Origin: Luteibacter aegosomatissinici
GTDB taxonomy: Bacteria > Pseudomonadota > Gammaproteobacteria > Xanthomonadales > Rhodanobacteraceae
Length of the DNA: 64,000 nt
Reading direction: 5' to 3'
Assembly (NCBI RefSeq): GCF_023078495.1
Contig: NZ_CP095742.1
Location: 1,674,001-1,738,000 of the forward strand
Positions 8,743-16,762 of this stretch are shown here, piece by piece; the stretch's first letter is position 1; every line of letters begins with the position of its first letter. A model generated the notes under the pieces. That model saw nothing but the letters and a program-made list of their open reading frames with translations. It had not been told where the DNA came from and did no database searches. A program made the translations under genes and the position numbers.

Positions 8743-9852
8743 TCAGCGGATGGTCAACACCTCGCCCCGCGTGGCGGAGCCCGGCGTCATGTCCCACGCG
8801 CGGATGACAGGCACGAACTTGTCGGTGAGGATGCGGGTCTCGGCGATCGAGCCGTCTTCGCGTTCGGTGAATTCCCGCTGGAGCGTCTTGTCCTTGTGGG
8901 TGTCACCTTTGACGACGAGCAGGCGCCCGGTCTTGGAGCGCACAACGCCGGAAATCGCGCCCGCGGCCAGAGCCAGGGCGAGATGCCAGTGGGACAAAGC
9001 CCGCGCCGGAGGACGCAGCGACTGCTGCGCGGCCCCCAGGTGCGTGTCCAGCGACGGCCAGAGGCCATGCAACCGGCCAACTTCGTCGGCGAACTGCTCA
9101 GGCTCCATCGTCACGCGGAAGAAGTGCTCCGGCTCGGCCGGACTGGCGGGGATGACATACGGCAGGAACGGCCATTCACACGGCAGCTCCTCGGCTTCGG
9201 CATCGCCTTGCCCAACCTGCAGCAGCAGATTGCGCACGCCCTTGAGGCCATCGGGGGCCAGCTCTCGCTGGCGCACCCGCCGGCCGAAGATCACCACCTG
9301 CTTGAACTGCGTTTCCACCGCTCGGTAGATGCGCAGATCGGTGTAGTGGCGCGTTAGCCAGCCGACCAACTCCGCGTCGAGCACGTAGCCGGGCACGATG
9401 AAGACCAGCACGCCGCCGTACTGCAACAGCGACAGGCTGCGCTGGTAGAACAGCTTTTCGAGGCGGGCGCGGCCTTGGCCCTGATAGCCGATGTTGCCGT
9501 TGACGTCCTTCGCCAGGTCGCCATACGGGGGATTCAGCCAGAGCAGCCCGAAGGACTGCTTGGAGATCATCGTGTCCATCAGGTCCGCGTGCAGGCAATG
9601 ATCGACCAGGCCGCGGGCATGGCGTGCCCGCTCCGCGTCGAACTCGACGGCGAACGCCTTGGCCTGCTCGCGCCCGAGGGCGTGGGCGGCTTCGGCGATC
9701 GCCACGCCTTCGCCGGCGCAGGGATCGAGGATGCACATCGGCCCGTCGCTGGGCATCAGTGCGTTGAGGGCTCTTTCGAGCGTGGGTTCGTCGGTCGGGA
9801 AGTACCCGTTCTTCACGAAATTGCGGGCAAGCCGCGGGAACATGAGAGCCAT
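8743..9852 (-). CDS. SAM-dependent N6-adenine-type DNA methylase (DUF6094-like)
   Basis: 369 residues from ATG 9852, preceded by AGGAG. SAM-binding motif I is ILDPCAGEGVAIAEA near residue 42 and motif IV is LLWLNPPYGDL near 115; the NPPY motif is that of amino-methyltransferases acting on adenine in DNA. The remaining C-terminal half could hold target recognition. No restriction enzyme gene sits beside it, so it may be an orphan methylase that protects the ICE from host restriction. The reading upstream of 9852 covers only leader sequence. Confidence 0.82.
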   Translation of the reverse strand: MALMFPRLARNFVKNGYFPTDEPTLERALNALMPSDGPMCILDPCAGEGVAIAEAAHALGREQAKAFAVEFDAERARHARGLVDHCLHADLMDTMISKQSFGLLWLNPPYGDLAKDVNGNIGYQGQGRARLEKLFYQRSLSLLQYGGVLVFIVPGYVLDAELVGWLTRHYTDLRIYRAVETQFKQVVIFGRRVRQRELAPDGLKGVRNLLLQVGQGDAEAEELPCEWPFLPYVIPASPAEPEHFFRVTMEPEQFADEVGRLHGLWPSLDTHLGAAQQSLRPPARALSHWHLALALAAGAISGVVRSKTGRLLVVKGDTHKDKTLQREFTEREDGSIAETRILTDKFVPVIRAWDMTPGSATRGEVLTIR

Positions 9853-9916
9853 GGAAGTCTCCTGGTTGGCGGGGATGAATGGCGGAAGCACGCCGAGGCG
9901 TGCCTCCGAGGGTGTG

Positions 9917-10564
9917 TCAAACCGATACCGCTTCCGGCGTCCAAATCTTGGCCGGAGAGGGATAGGCGGTGAGCACGTCACTGCGGATCAGGGAGCCCAG
10001 CGCCAGGGTCAGCGCCGGCACGTCGATGGCGAGACGATGGCCTTCCAGCGGCCCGAGGGCGAACGGAAGGCGGGCCAGCATCTCGCGGGTTTGCAGCAGT
10101 TCCAGCACGGTCTCGCGCCAGTGGTCGAGTAGCGGCAACGGGCACGTGTCCCGCACCAGCGTCCACAGGCGGTCGAGCCGGTGGGCGCTGTCGCGTGGCA
10201 GCAATGCCAGCGCGCTGGCGTTGGCCTTGTCGGGCTTGACGCAGCGCCGGTCGAACAGCCACACGTTGGACAGCGAACCGAACAGCGTTCGCCGGTAGGC
10301 GCGGGTGATGCGCTTTTCCAGGCGATCGACGTTGCCGATGAACACCGGGACGCTGCCGCCCTGGTCGGTGATGACGTGAAACTGGTCCAGTCCCTGCTCA
10401 TCGCGCCCGAGGGTCAGGCGAGCGAGGAACTGCTGGACGGCGGTGTCCCGCGCCCAGAACGACAGGAAGATCAGGTTGCCCTGGTCATCGCCGACGCAGG
10501 CGTCGGCCATCACATCCGGGCATTCGTCGATGCGGTACAGCGTGGGAGAAGTATTTGCGGGCAT
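9917..10564 (-). CDS. Conserved ICE accessory protein, function unknown
   Basis: 215 residues from ATG 10564 with GAGG upstream. The N-terminal half has alternating beta-like segments (GNLIFLSFWARDT, FHVITDQGGSVPVFIG) and the middle is basic (RITRAYRRTLFG). The C-terminal half is helical and Leu-rich. No known catalytic motif, signal peptide or membrane segment is seen. Its place directly before the methylase gene is the only functional clue. I do not recognise a named family. Confidence 0.7.
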   Translation of the reverse strand: MPANTSPTLYRIDECPDVMADACVGDDQGNLIFLSFWARDTAVQQFLARLTLGRDEQGLDQFHVITDQGGSVPVFIGNVDRLEKRITRAYRRTLFGSLSNVWLFDRRCVKPDKANASALALLPRDSAHRLDRLWTLVRDTCPLPLLDHWRETVLELLQTREMLARLPFALGPLEGHRLAIDVPALTLALGSLIRSDVLTAYPSPAKIWTPEAVSV

Positions 10565-10596
10565 GGTGGTGTCCTCGGATAAGCGGGAACAGCACC
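10565..10596 (-). promoter_or_regulatory. Leader hairpin over the ribosome site of the 9917-10564 gene
   Basis: GGUGcUGUUC (from 10586-10596) can pair with GGACAcCACC (10565-10574) with one C-C mismatch, covering part of GAGGA and abutting the ATG. A second stem, CUGGGGCA with UGCCCCAG, lies further upstream. The pairing is moderate and I rate this less secure than the perfect helices elsewhere in the block. Confidence 0.35.
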
Positions 10597-10640
10597 GCCC
10601 GCTGGGGCATGTACTGCCCCAGGGGGTGGAAGAAAATCGC

Positions 10641-10901
10641 TCAGTCCGGCTCGAACTGCCGGGTGTGCGGATTGAAGTGAAGTACCTCGTCCACCGCGGT
10701 GATCGGCGTGAAGCCGTCCAGGTAGATGTTGTTGAGGTACTGGTCGCGGTGGGTCAGTGCCTGCCGTGCCTGCTCCTCGGTGAGGCCGTTGTCGATGAAG
10801 TACCCCAGCATTTCCTCGTCGGAGGAAACTTCGTCGTTGGACAAACTGCCTTCTACGAGCTTCAGCAGCGAGGCGGGGAGCGCAGCCAGGATCGGGTCCA
10901 T
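10641..10901 (-). CDS. Small acidic ICE protein, function unknown
   Basis: 86 residues from ATG 10901 with a strong AGGAGG site. The product is acidic and helical at the start (LPASLLKLVEGSLSNDEV) and has a short UBA-like helical stretch (MLGYFIDNGLTEEQARQAL). It ends with a beta-rich tail. It is 16 bases downstream of the preceding gene, so the two are probably co-translated. No family recognised. Confidence 0.65.
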   Translation of the reverse strand: MDPILAALPASLLKLVEGSLSNDEVSSDEEMLGYFIDNGLTEEQARQALTHRDQYLNNIYLDGFTPITAVDEVLHFNPHTRQFEPD

Positions 10902-10917
10902 GTCGGTTCCTCCTGGC

Positions 10918-11325
10918 TCAGGCCATCAGCGTTACGGCGGGTGCCGTGACGGCCGTGGGTGCGCGCCGCCGTGCGTGGTAGGCGCGAACGCCTGCACGCC
11001 ATTCGGCGGACTGCTCCGGTGCAAGGTCCAGATAGGACAGCGGGCACGAGTAGTAGTACGGGTGCATGGACTCGTCCAGCGGCTTGTAGCCCCACTGGTT
11101 GCCGCTGCGTTCCAGCAGATCGCAGCGGATGTAGCACAGGGATTGGCCCGGTGCGAGATCACGATGCACGCCTTCGACCTTGGCCGTCACTTCCGCGACG
11201 GACCAGAGGACATTGCCGCGCAGCGCGTGGGCGATGACCTTCACGCTGGCGCGCTCGGTCTCCTGCGGTGCGATCAGTTCCCCGATCAGTTCAGACCGCG
11301 ATTGGGGAGAGAAATACCAGCCCAT
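10918..11325 (-). CDS. Conserved ICE accessory protein, function unknown
   Basis: 135 residues from ATG 11325 (MGWYFSPQSRSELIGELI), a start fixed by AGGAGG and by the leader hairpin that ends there. The sequence is soluble, with a Tyr-rich segment (MHPYYYSCPLSYLDL) and a basic stretch near the end. Nothing catalytic is visible. The leader is one of the clearest ribosome-site-sequestering hairpins in the window. Confidence 0.68.
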   Translation of the reverse strand: MGWYFSPQSRSELIGELIAPQETERASVKVIAHALRGNVLWSVAEVTAKVEGVHRDLAPGQSLCYIRCDLLERSGNQWGYKPLDESMHPYYYSCPLSYLDLAPEQSAEWRAGVRAYHARRRAPTAVTAPAVTLMA

Positions 11326-11360
11326 GAGAGGCCTCCTGAAGAAGTAGAGCCGGAGGCCTC
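11323..11360 (-). promoter_or_regulatory. Shine-Dalgarno-sequestering hairpin before the 10918-11325 gene
   Basis: GAGGCCUCC at 11352-11360 is perfectly complementary to GGAGGCCUC at 11328-11336, giving a nine-pair helix with a 15-nt loop. The second strand contains the whole AGGAGG ribosome site and ends two bases before the ATG, so the closed form should block translation. Confidence 0.55.
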
Positions 11361-11427
11361 CCCGTGGGGGAAGAACCCCCAGCGGGTGATGGAATGCCGC
11401 ATGTGCGGCGGTGGAACTCAATGCGGA

Positions 11428-11751
11428 CTAGGAACCGCAACCGGCCGGGCAGCAACCCAGCGTGATCCCATGCGAACAGCAGCCGTTGTCGGCGAGCCAG
11501 TCCTGGGTTTCCTGCCGCTCGGCAGGCGTTGCGTAGTCCCATTCCCGGGTCGCGATTTCCAGCGCCTGAACGCGCTGGTCATCCGGCAATCGATTGGCTT
11601 GCGTGTCGATCTCCGAGCTGAAGAGCGTCACGTAATGGTCGTAGGACAGGCCGCAACCGCGCTGGGCGCGTTCGGCAGCCGCCGTGCAAAGAGCCCGCCA
11701 CGCGGATTCATCCAGCGTGGGACGGGGTGTATCACAAGCGATGGTGGACAT
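11428..11751 (-). CDS. Small ICE protein with Cys-rich C-terminus
   Basis: 107 residues from ATG 11751 (MSTIACDTPRPTLDESAW). The body is helical and acidic (LPDDQRVQALEIATREWDYA). The last 17 residues contain five cysteines and a histidine in the pattern CCSH...CC..C, a possible metal site. No family recognised. The GGAGG ribosome site sits just after a GGGGC-GAG-GCCCC hairpin and a short U-rich run. Confidence 0.65.
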   Translation of the reverse strand: MSTIACDTPRPTLDESAWRALCTAAAERAQRGCGLSYDHYVTLFSSEIDTQANRLPDDQRVQALEIATREWDYATPAERQETQDWLADNGCCSHGITLGCCPAGCGS

Positions 11752-11846
11752 GATGGAGACCTCCGAAGAAAAGCCGGGGCCTCGCCCCGCATGGGGAAGG
11801 AACCCCGGCGGGTGAATGAAGAACACCGCGGATGCGGCGTCTGCGA

Positions 11847-12548
11847 TCACGCAGGTTGCAGTTCGGCCTGGCGGCTCCACTCCTGCGTCTTGAAGTCCAG
11901 CGCGTAGCCCAGTTCGCCCAGGCGGGCGATCTGTGCGCGCAGGGCGCGGCGGTCGATGGTCGAATCCAGCTTCATAGACTCGCCCAGCGGCCACAACAGG
12001 CCGAACAGCGCGGCGTCGCCATCCTCGGTGCTGCCGGGGGCAGCAGCCGCAGCAGGCGGCGCGTCCACGCCGAAGGGCGTGGTATCGACCAGCGGGTCCG
12101 CGGACGTTTGCACGGGTGCAGGTTTGGCTGACCTGGATGCCTTGGTGGGCTTGGCCGGCGTTGCCGCAGGCTGCTTTCCTAGCTCTTCATCGAGTGGATC
12201 GATGTCATGGGTGGTGAAGCTGCGAATGTCTTCGCGGCTCAGCTTGTCAACGCCGAAGAGCGTCATGCCATCCAGGTTGCATCGAATCTCGAACTTGAAG
12301 CCATCCCTCATGGGGATCGGGTTAAGAAAGATATAGCGGACCACGAATTCCCCGTCGTACTTGCCTTCGGGGTACTGCTCAAGCTCCGCGTCCTTTACCG
12401 CGAAGTTTCCGATCGGAGTCGTGAGAAAACCGACTCTGAAAGGACCATTACGGCCTCGGATTGTGCGAATCGAAAGCTGGCCAGGTACAACGACGGGGAG
12501 TAGAGAGCGTGGGGAAGTAGATGTCGCGGGTGCCGATGTGGCTGCCAT
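11847..12548 (-). CDS. DUF3275 family ICE protein
   Basis: 233 residues from ATG 12548 with AAGGAG upstream. The N-terminal half carries the DUF3275 core (SIRTIRGRNGPFRVGFLTT ... NFAVKDAELEQYPEGKYDG), a domain I know from this ICE family with no assigned activity. A Pro/Ala/Lys-rich linker follows, then a helical tail (RALRAQIARLGELGYALD). The basic linker could bind nucleic acid, but that is inference. It lies directly downstream of the DUF3577 gene. Confidence 0.8.
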   Translation of the reverse strand: MAATSAPATSTSPRSLLPVVVPGQLSIRTIRGRNGPFRVGFLTTPIGNFAVKDAELEQYPEGKYDGEFVVRYIFLNPIPMRDGFKFEIRCNLDGMTLFGVDKLSREDIRSFTTHDIDPLDEELGKQPAATPAKPTKASRSAKPAPVQTSADPLVDTTPFGVDAPPAAAAAPGSTEDGDAALFGLLWPLGESMKLDSTIDRRALRAQIARLGELGYALDFKTQEWSRQAELQPA

Positions 12549-12605
12549 GATGGTTCTCCTTGAGGAATAGGGAAAAGGCAAGGCCCCGCGAGGGGCCATG
12601 CCGGA

Positions 12606-13523
12606 TCAGAACGAAGCAGCCAATGCCGGCTCCTGCTCCTCGACTTCACCTTCGGGCTCGCGCTCGGCGGGCTCGGCAGGCTGGTCGGCAGCGGTGTCGG
12701 CGGCAACCTCGGCTTCGGGCGCGGGTGCGTCCTGGGCTTGCGGCGCCTCGGCTTGCGCCTGGCCTGTCGGATAGACCTTCGTGCCGTCGATCTTGATCAG
12801 ACCGATGTGGACCAGGGTCGATTCCAGGCTTGCTCCCGGTTCCCCGGCGTGCTCGCCCTTGGTGCGGATGTACGGATCGATCTTCATGTCGTTGAGACGG
12901 AAGGCGATCAGCACCTTGCGGTCCCCTTCGATGGCCTGCACGCACCGGCGAACCAGATGCTCGGCTTCAGGGGTGGAAACGATGGTGTCGATGTACCGAT
13001 ACTCCGGTTCATCGACAGGCCCAGCCAGCGCAGCGACGGTGCATGCGAGGAACGGATCGCCATCCTTGGGGGTGACGTCCTTCGGACGGCTGAGGTAGCC
13101 GATGCCGCGGGTGATCAGCTCGTGCTGCCTGATTGAAGCCAGTTCGGCCCGGTCAAGCGGCTCGGCCTTGAGCAGTCGCGCCTTGAGGGACGCGGCGGCT
13201 TCGCCCTTGCGCTCGCCCTTGTCGCGGATGTACGCATCGCCCCAGAGGTCGCCGAGGCGGAAGCGCACCAGCGGGCGCTGTTTGGGATCGTCAACGCCAA
13301 TGTAGCGCTGGACGAGGTTCTTGGCCTCGGCACCCGAGACCTTGACATCGAAGTAGCGGTAGCTGGGGTCCCTGGCGGGGCCGACCAGCGCGGCAACGGT
13401 GCATGCCAGGAACGGCTGCGCACGGCGGCCGCCCCGGACAGGCACTTCACGGACACGCTGGATGTAGCCGATGCCCGAGGTGTGGAGGTCGAAATACGAT
13501 TTCTCGTTGGACGTGGTGTTCAT
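12606..13523 (-). CDS. DUF3577/STY4534-family ICE replication-associated protein with duplicated domain
   Basis: 305 residues from ATG 13523. It contains two copies of one domain: residues about 17-120 and 139-243. Both copies share GIGY near the start, the block PFLACTVAAL, then a RYxD segment and YIRxKGE followed by ASL near the end. The rest is an acidic, Ala/Pro/Glu-rich tail like that of single-stranded-DNA-binding proteins. STY4534-like proteins are linked to ICE replication, but the activity is not established. The duplication is clear at protein level; whether it is usual for the family I cannot tell here. Confidence 0.8.
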   Translation of the reverse strand: MNTTSNEKSYFDLHTSGIGYIQRVREVPVRGGRRAQPFLACTVAALVGPARDPSYRYFDVKVSGAEAKNLVQRYIGVDDPKQRPLVRFRLGDLWGDAYIRDKGERKGEAAASLKARLLKAEPLDRAELASIRQHELITRGIGYLSRPKDVTPKDGDPFLACTVAALAGPVDEPEYRYIDTIVSTPEAEHLVRRCVQAIEGDRKVLIAFRLNDMKIDPYIRTKGEHAGEPGASLESTLVHIGLIKIDGTKVYPTGQAQAEAPQAQDAPAPEAEVAADTAADQPAEPAEREPEGEVEEQEPALAASF

Positions 13524-13694
13524 GGTGAATCTCCATAGGGAAGAAGCGGAGACACACCAGCCCCACGCATGCGGGGAAAGGTGCGTAACCCCGCGGTGGG
13601 TTGATAAGGCGAAAGCATCCGCCACCAGAGACTGGTGGCCGCTCGCGGATGGATGCGGTGCGAGCTGGGTCGGTCACGCAGTGGGAACTGCGCC

Positions 13695-13764
13695 GCAACC
13701 TCGAAGACCTATGGTTGCCTGGCATGTCGCTGACAACGTCAGCAGGCATGGGGCCAGCATGGCC
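13695..13764 (-). repeat. Two-stem RNA-like repeat, copy 1
   Basis: First of four related ~65-bp elements between ICE genes. On the plus strand stem A is GCAACC ... GGTTGC and stem B is GCTGAC (13729-13734) with GTCAGC (13738-13743), flanked by GGCATGT and CATG. Relative to the other copies both arms of each stem differ in a matched way. It lies about 170-240 nt upstream of the DUF3577 gene in its leader region. Confidence 0.55.
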
Positions 13765-13787
13765 GGGCCTCGCGCGCGCGGCAGCAA

Positions 13788-14296
13788 TCAATCGGCATCC
13801 GGGCGTTTCCCTTTGTCCGCGCCGCCGGGCGCGCGCCACAGGCACTTGGGGCCGCGCAGGTGGGCGGGGGTGTCGGCGCGCGGACGGCTGGGGCGGCTCC
13901 AGGTGCCGCCGCCGCGCGTACCGACCAGCCGCCAGCCGGCAGCGCGCAGGCTGGCACCGCCTTCCTCGGGCACGGTTAGGTGATCAGCCGCGTGTAGCCC
14001 AGGGCCTTGGCCGCCTTCCAGGCGGCTCCGTAGAGCTTGCTGCAGGCGTTCGGTGCGCCATCGGTGCAGAGCCTGGTGACTTCGAGGGTCCAGCCGTCGT
14101 CCAGGTGACGCGCGACCGGGCGACCGACGATGGCCACGCCACAGATGCCGTCGCTGCCGGACAGCGTGACCGCCAGGGCGAACTTCGCCCCTTGAACCGG
14201 ACGGTGGTGCCGATGGTGCTCCTGCACGAAGGCATTGGCGGTGCGCAGCGACACGAGCACCAGTTGCAGCCGTGGCGAGGCCAATGCCGTGCGCAC
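13788..14296 (-). pseudogene. XF1762-family GNAT-like protein, frameshifted
   Basis: The first part (GTG 14296 to the stop at 13976) ends ... KAAKALGYTRLIT, and the remainder (PEEGGASLRAAGWRLVG to 13788) continues in another frame. Restoring one base at the TA|ACC junction near 13977 would give a single protein reading LITYT then VPEEGGASL. The pattern EVTRLCTD then NACSKLYGAAWKAAKALG resembles the acetyl-CoA-binding region of GNAT proteins; some DNA-modifying Mom proteins also have this fold. It begins five bases after the PP-loop enzyme stop. Either a real deletion or a sequencing error. Confidence 0.72.
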
Positions 14297-14300
14297 AGCA

Positions 14301-15143
14301 TCAATCGCCGCAGAAGCAGGCGAGCGGTTCCTCGGCGGCATCGAACAGGTCGCCCTGGTCGGCAGCGAAGCGCGCCAGGTCGGCGTAGCTGGGACCATCG
14401 GCGCGAAACCGAGCCCCGCTGGGCTTGCTCGCCAGGTTCAGGGATTCCATGCGAATCCACCACACAGCCGCTTCGGGCCGGGCCTTGATGAGGGCCAGGC
14501 GCTGCCCGCGCGGCTTCAGGAAACACAGATCGCAGTTGCCTTCGAGCGTGCGGCCATTCACCGTCAGCAGGTCGAGGTCGAACGGTTGCGCCTGCCAGAA
14601 GGTGCCCACGTCGCGCACGGTGACGCCGGCATCCGCCAGCGGCATGCACATGGTTTCGTGGGTCGATTCGGTGGAGTGGCCGCGTGCGCGAATCTTGGCG
14701 ACGCGCCGTTGCTCGTCGGCCCTGATGCCGATCATCTGGTCCCAGTCCGTCCAGCCCAGATGCCGCAGGTGGCGGTGCATCGGGCGGATCTTCAGGCTGG
14801 TCGTGCAGCCGCGCGCAACGGGATTGGGCAGGTACTGGCGCTTGCGTATCAGCGCCTCGAACGGTTCGCCCTGACGGCTGGCTCGCTCGAAATCGACCAG
14901 CATGAAGCCCGGCTCCATGGGCATGTATTCCAGCCAGTGAATCGGGATCTGCCAGCGTTCGGCGCAGTCGCGCACGAAGCGCAAGGTCGCTTCCACTTCC
15001 TTGCCGGTGTTGGCGAAGCAGACCACGGTGTCAGCAGGCAGGCCGCCATTGGCCTGCAACACACGCCAGAGCATGTACGCGCTGGTGCGTCCCCCGGAGA
15101 AGCTGATGCAGGTGGGTTGGGTGATCTTGAACGGGTCGTGCAT
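14301..15143 (-). CDS. PP-loop ATPase / PAPS reductase-like protein
   Basis: 280 residues from ATG 15143. The PP-loop SFSGGRTSAYML near residue 15 binds ATP and is followed by VVCFANTGKE, typical of PAPS reductase/DndC-like enzymes that activate a substrate by adenylation. A second Cys cluster, EGNCDLCFLKPRG, and the terminal CFCGD could hold an iron-sulfur cluster or thiol. Such genes on ICEs and phages are often named phosphoadenosine phosphosulfate reductase, but a role in nucleic-acid modification is equally possible. It precedes the broken XF1762-type gene, so the two probably worked together. Confidence 0.82.
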   Translation of the reverse strand: MHDPFKITQPTCISFSGGRTSAYMLWRVLQANGGLPADTVVCFANTGKEVEATLRFVRDCAERWQIPIHWLEYMPMEPGFMLVDFERASRQGEPFEALIRKRQYLPNPVARGCTTSLKIRPMHRHLRHLGWTDWDQMIGIRADEQRRVAKIRARGHSTESTHETMCMPLADAGVTVRDVGTFWQAQPFDLDLLTVNGRTLEGNCDLCFLKPRGQRLALIKARPEAAVWWIRMESLNLASKPSGARFRADGPSYADLARFAADQGDLFDAAEEPLACFCGD

Positions 15144-15207
15144 GCGGTCGTCTCCGTGGGCATGTCGGCGGCAGGCCGACGAGGCAGGCCATGGCGGCCG
15201 GAGACGA
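15141..15207 (-). promoter_or_regulatory. Long Shine-Dalgarno-sequestering leader structure before the PP-loop gene
   Basis: UCGUCUCCG (15199-15207) pairs perfectly over nine bases with CGGAGACGA (15148-15156), which contains the ribosome site CGGAG four bases before the ATG. Inside the helix sits a second perfect stem, GUCGGC with GCCGAC (15164-15180). Nested perfect stems that end at a start codon are unlikely to be accidental. Confidence 0.6.
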
Positions 15208-15237
15208 ACGCGCACGCGCGGCGGTGGCCGCGGTACG

Positions 15238-15265
15238 AAGAAAAGAAAGCCCCCGGATGGGGGCT
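15238..15265 (-). terminator. Rho-independent terminator after the DUF3085 gene
   Basis: AGCCCCC-AUCC-GGGGGCU hairpin (15248-15265) followed in the transcript by UUCUUUUCUUC. It lies 27 bases after the 15292 stop, which places a transcription end between the DUF3085 gene and the PP-loop gene. Confidence 0.8.
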
Positions 15266-15291
15266 GCGAGGGCCGCGCGGTGGTTGTTGCG

Positions 15292-15645
15292 CTATGCCGG
15301 GGGGACCACCTCCAGCGACAGATGCGTGGCGGTCGCAGACAGCATTAGGTCGTCCGTGCCGTGCAGGATGCGTGCGAAGACGCCTTCCTTCGGATCGAAG
15401 AACTCGCCGAAGTCGTCGCCGCCCAGTTCGGCGCGTGCCAGTTCCCACCAGTCATCGAACGGATCGGTATCCGGGTTGCAGCCGACGGCATAGGCCAACA
15501 GCTTCACCCGACCATCCGGGCGGCGTTCCCCGCGCTCGGCGAGGAAGTACACGCCCTGATCCTTGGCGAGGATCACGCGGCCCTGGGTGGCGATCGCCTC
15601 GGCCAGCACGGGGCGCAGGTCGGAGCTTTTGAATCGCAGGGACAT
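15292..15645 (-). CDS. DUF3085 domain ICE protein
   Basis: 117 residues from ATG 15645 with AGGAG upstream. The sequence MSLRFKSSDLRPVLAEAIA then GVYFLAERGERRPDGRVKLLAYAVGCNP matches the DUF3085 family, small soluble proteins of ICEs and plasmids with no known activity. The acidic middle (DPFDDWWELARAELGGDDF) is conserved-looking. It is bounded by terminator-like hairpins on both sides, so it may be its own transcription unit. Confidence 0.78.
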   Translation of the reverse strand: MSLRFKSSDLRPVLAEAIATQGRVILAKDQGVYFLAERGERRPDGRVKLLAYAVGCNPDTDPFDDWWELARAELGGDDFGEFFDPKEGVFARILHGTDDLMLSATATHLSLEVVPPA

Positions 15646-15670
15646 GATTGAAATCTCCTGTGTGGAATGG

Positions 15671-15705
15671 AAAAGAAAAGACCCTCCACCCGGATGGATG
15701 GAAGG
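15671..15705 (-). terminator. Terminator-like hairpin in the leader of the DUF3085 gene
   Basis: CCUUCCAUCC (15696-15705) pairs with GGGUGGAGGG (15682-15691) over ten pairs including G-U, loop AUCC, then UCUUUUCUUUU. It lies between the 15738 stop and the ATG at 15645, so it could end the upstream operon or act as an attenuator for DUF3085. Confidence 0.6.
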
Positions 15706-15737
15706 CCCATGGGGCTTGTGGCCGGCAGGCTTCGGCT

Positions 15738-15956
15738 TCAGCCGTGGTGCCGTCGGGCCTCCTGCCATGGAACGAAGCGCGCATCACCGCCAGTTGAGAT
15801 CGGAAGCTGCAAGCTCTCGGTCTCTTCCGCCGAGAAGCACGTCGCCTGGTCGAACGGGACCCAGCCGAACTCGTTGGACCAGAAACCGGCGCTGTCACCG
15901 AGGGCCGACTCGTTGGGCGAGCACACCACCCAGCAGTCGCCGGCCTTGGACGTCAT
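15738..15956 (-). CDS. Small ICE protein, function unknown
   Basis: 72 residues from ATG 15956. It overlaps the upstream gene by four bases (ATGA), so it is translationally coupled. The sequence is Trp/Ser-rich (CWVVCSPNESALGDSAGFW then EFGWVPFDQATCFS) and soluble. The coupling and compositional regularity support a real gene; no family activity is known to me. Confidence 0.7.
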   Translation of the reverse strand: MTSKAGDCWVVCSPNESALGDSAGFWSNEFGWVPFDQATCFSAEETESLQLPISTGGDARFVPWQEARRHHG

Positions 15957-16762
15957 GCCGGCACTGCCCGGCGGCGGGCCGCCTTCGCGTCGATCACGCT
16001 CACGTCGATCAGGCGCCAGCGCCCGTCGTCGATGAGCCGTTCCAGCACTTCGCCGAGCATGTCGAAATACACCTCGTCGTGCCGATCGACCAGTTCGCCG
16101 TTGCGGTGCAGTTCCACCACGTAGGTGTCCCCGCCGCGGTCGTAGAGGATCGTCACCTGGCCCTCGAACTTCGCGGTCGAGACCGTGAAGCTGATCGCCG
16201 GAGGCGTTTCGATGATCTTGGACGGCTTGGGATCGACCCAGGTGAAGTCCCGGGCGCCCGCATCGACCAGCATGTGGGTGATCCGCCGGAACCCGTCAGG
16301 CGCCGGCATTTCCTCCATCTGCTCGATGAGTTGGCCCAGTTCCATGCACTGCGGCTGGGGGATGGGTAGCTTGGCCGGTGCGGAACCGAGGATGTGCCTC
16401 GTGATGGTGTAAGGCGTACCGTCCGAGGTTTTCTCGGTGATGACTTCCGGGGTGTCCGCGCGCAGGCCGTCGAAGCGGCGGCGGGCATACGGTTGGACAT
16501 GCACCTTGGCACCTTCGCTCGGGACGGTGGTCACCAGCTTGGGGTCGAGCACCGCGAACTCGCTGGGCTTGAGCTTGACGACGATGGCATCGTCATTGGC
16601 CGCGACCACCTTGCCGTCGAAGGGCTGGGGATCAATGGCGAAGCCCAGCGCAGAGGACTGCGGCTGATCATCGAACACGCGGTACTTGAACGACCGCACA
16701 TTGCGGGGCACATGGCCTGCGACAAGCGAAGGCATCAGGGTCTTGATGAGAGAGCGATCCAT
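15953..16762 (-). CDS. Conserved ICE accessory protein, function unknown
   Basis: 269 residues from ATG 16762 (MDRSLIKTLMPSLVAGHVP), a start set by the AAGGAG site inside the leader hairpin. The N-terminal half is beta-rich and the C-terminal half has TILYDRGGDTYVVELHRNGEL and a helical end. There is no signal peptide or membrane segment and no catalytic motif I recognise. It is co-translated with the 72-residue protein that follows. Confidence 0.7.
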   Translation of the reverse strand: MDRSLIKTLMPSLVAGHVPRNVRSFKYRVFDDQPQSSALGFAIDPQPFDGKVVAANDDAIVVKLKPSEFAVLDPKLVTTVPSEGAKVHVQPYARRRFDGLRADTPEVITEKTSDGTPYTITRHILGSAPAKLPIPQPQCMELGQLIEQMEEMPAPDGFRRITHMLVDAGARDFTWVDPKPSKIIETPPAISFTVSTAKFEGQVTILYDRGGDTYVVELHRNGELVDRHDEVYFDMLGEVLERLIDDGRWRLIDVSVIDAKAARRRAVPA

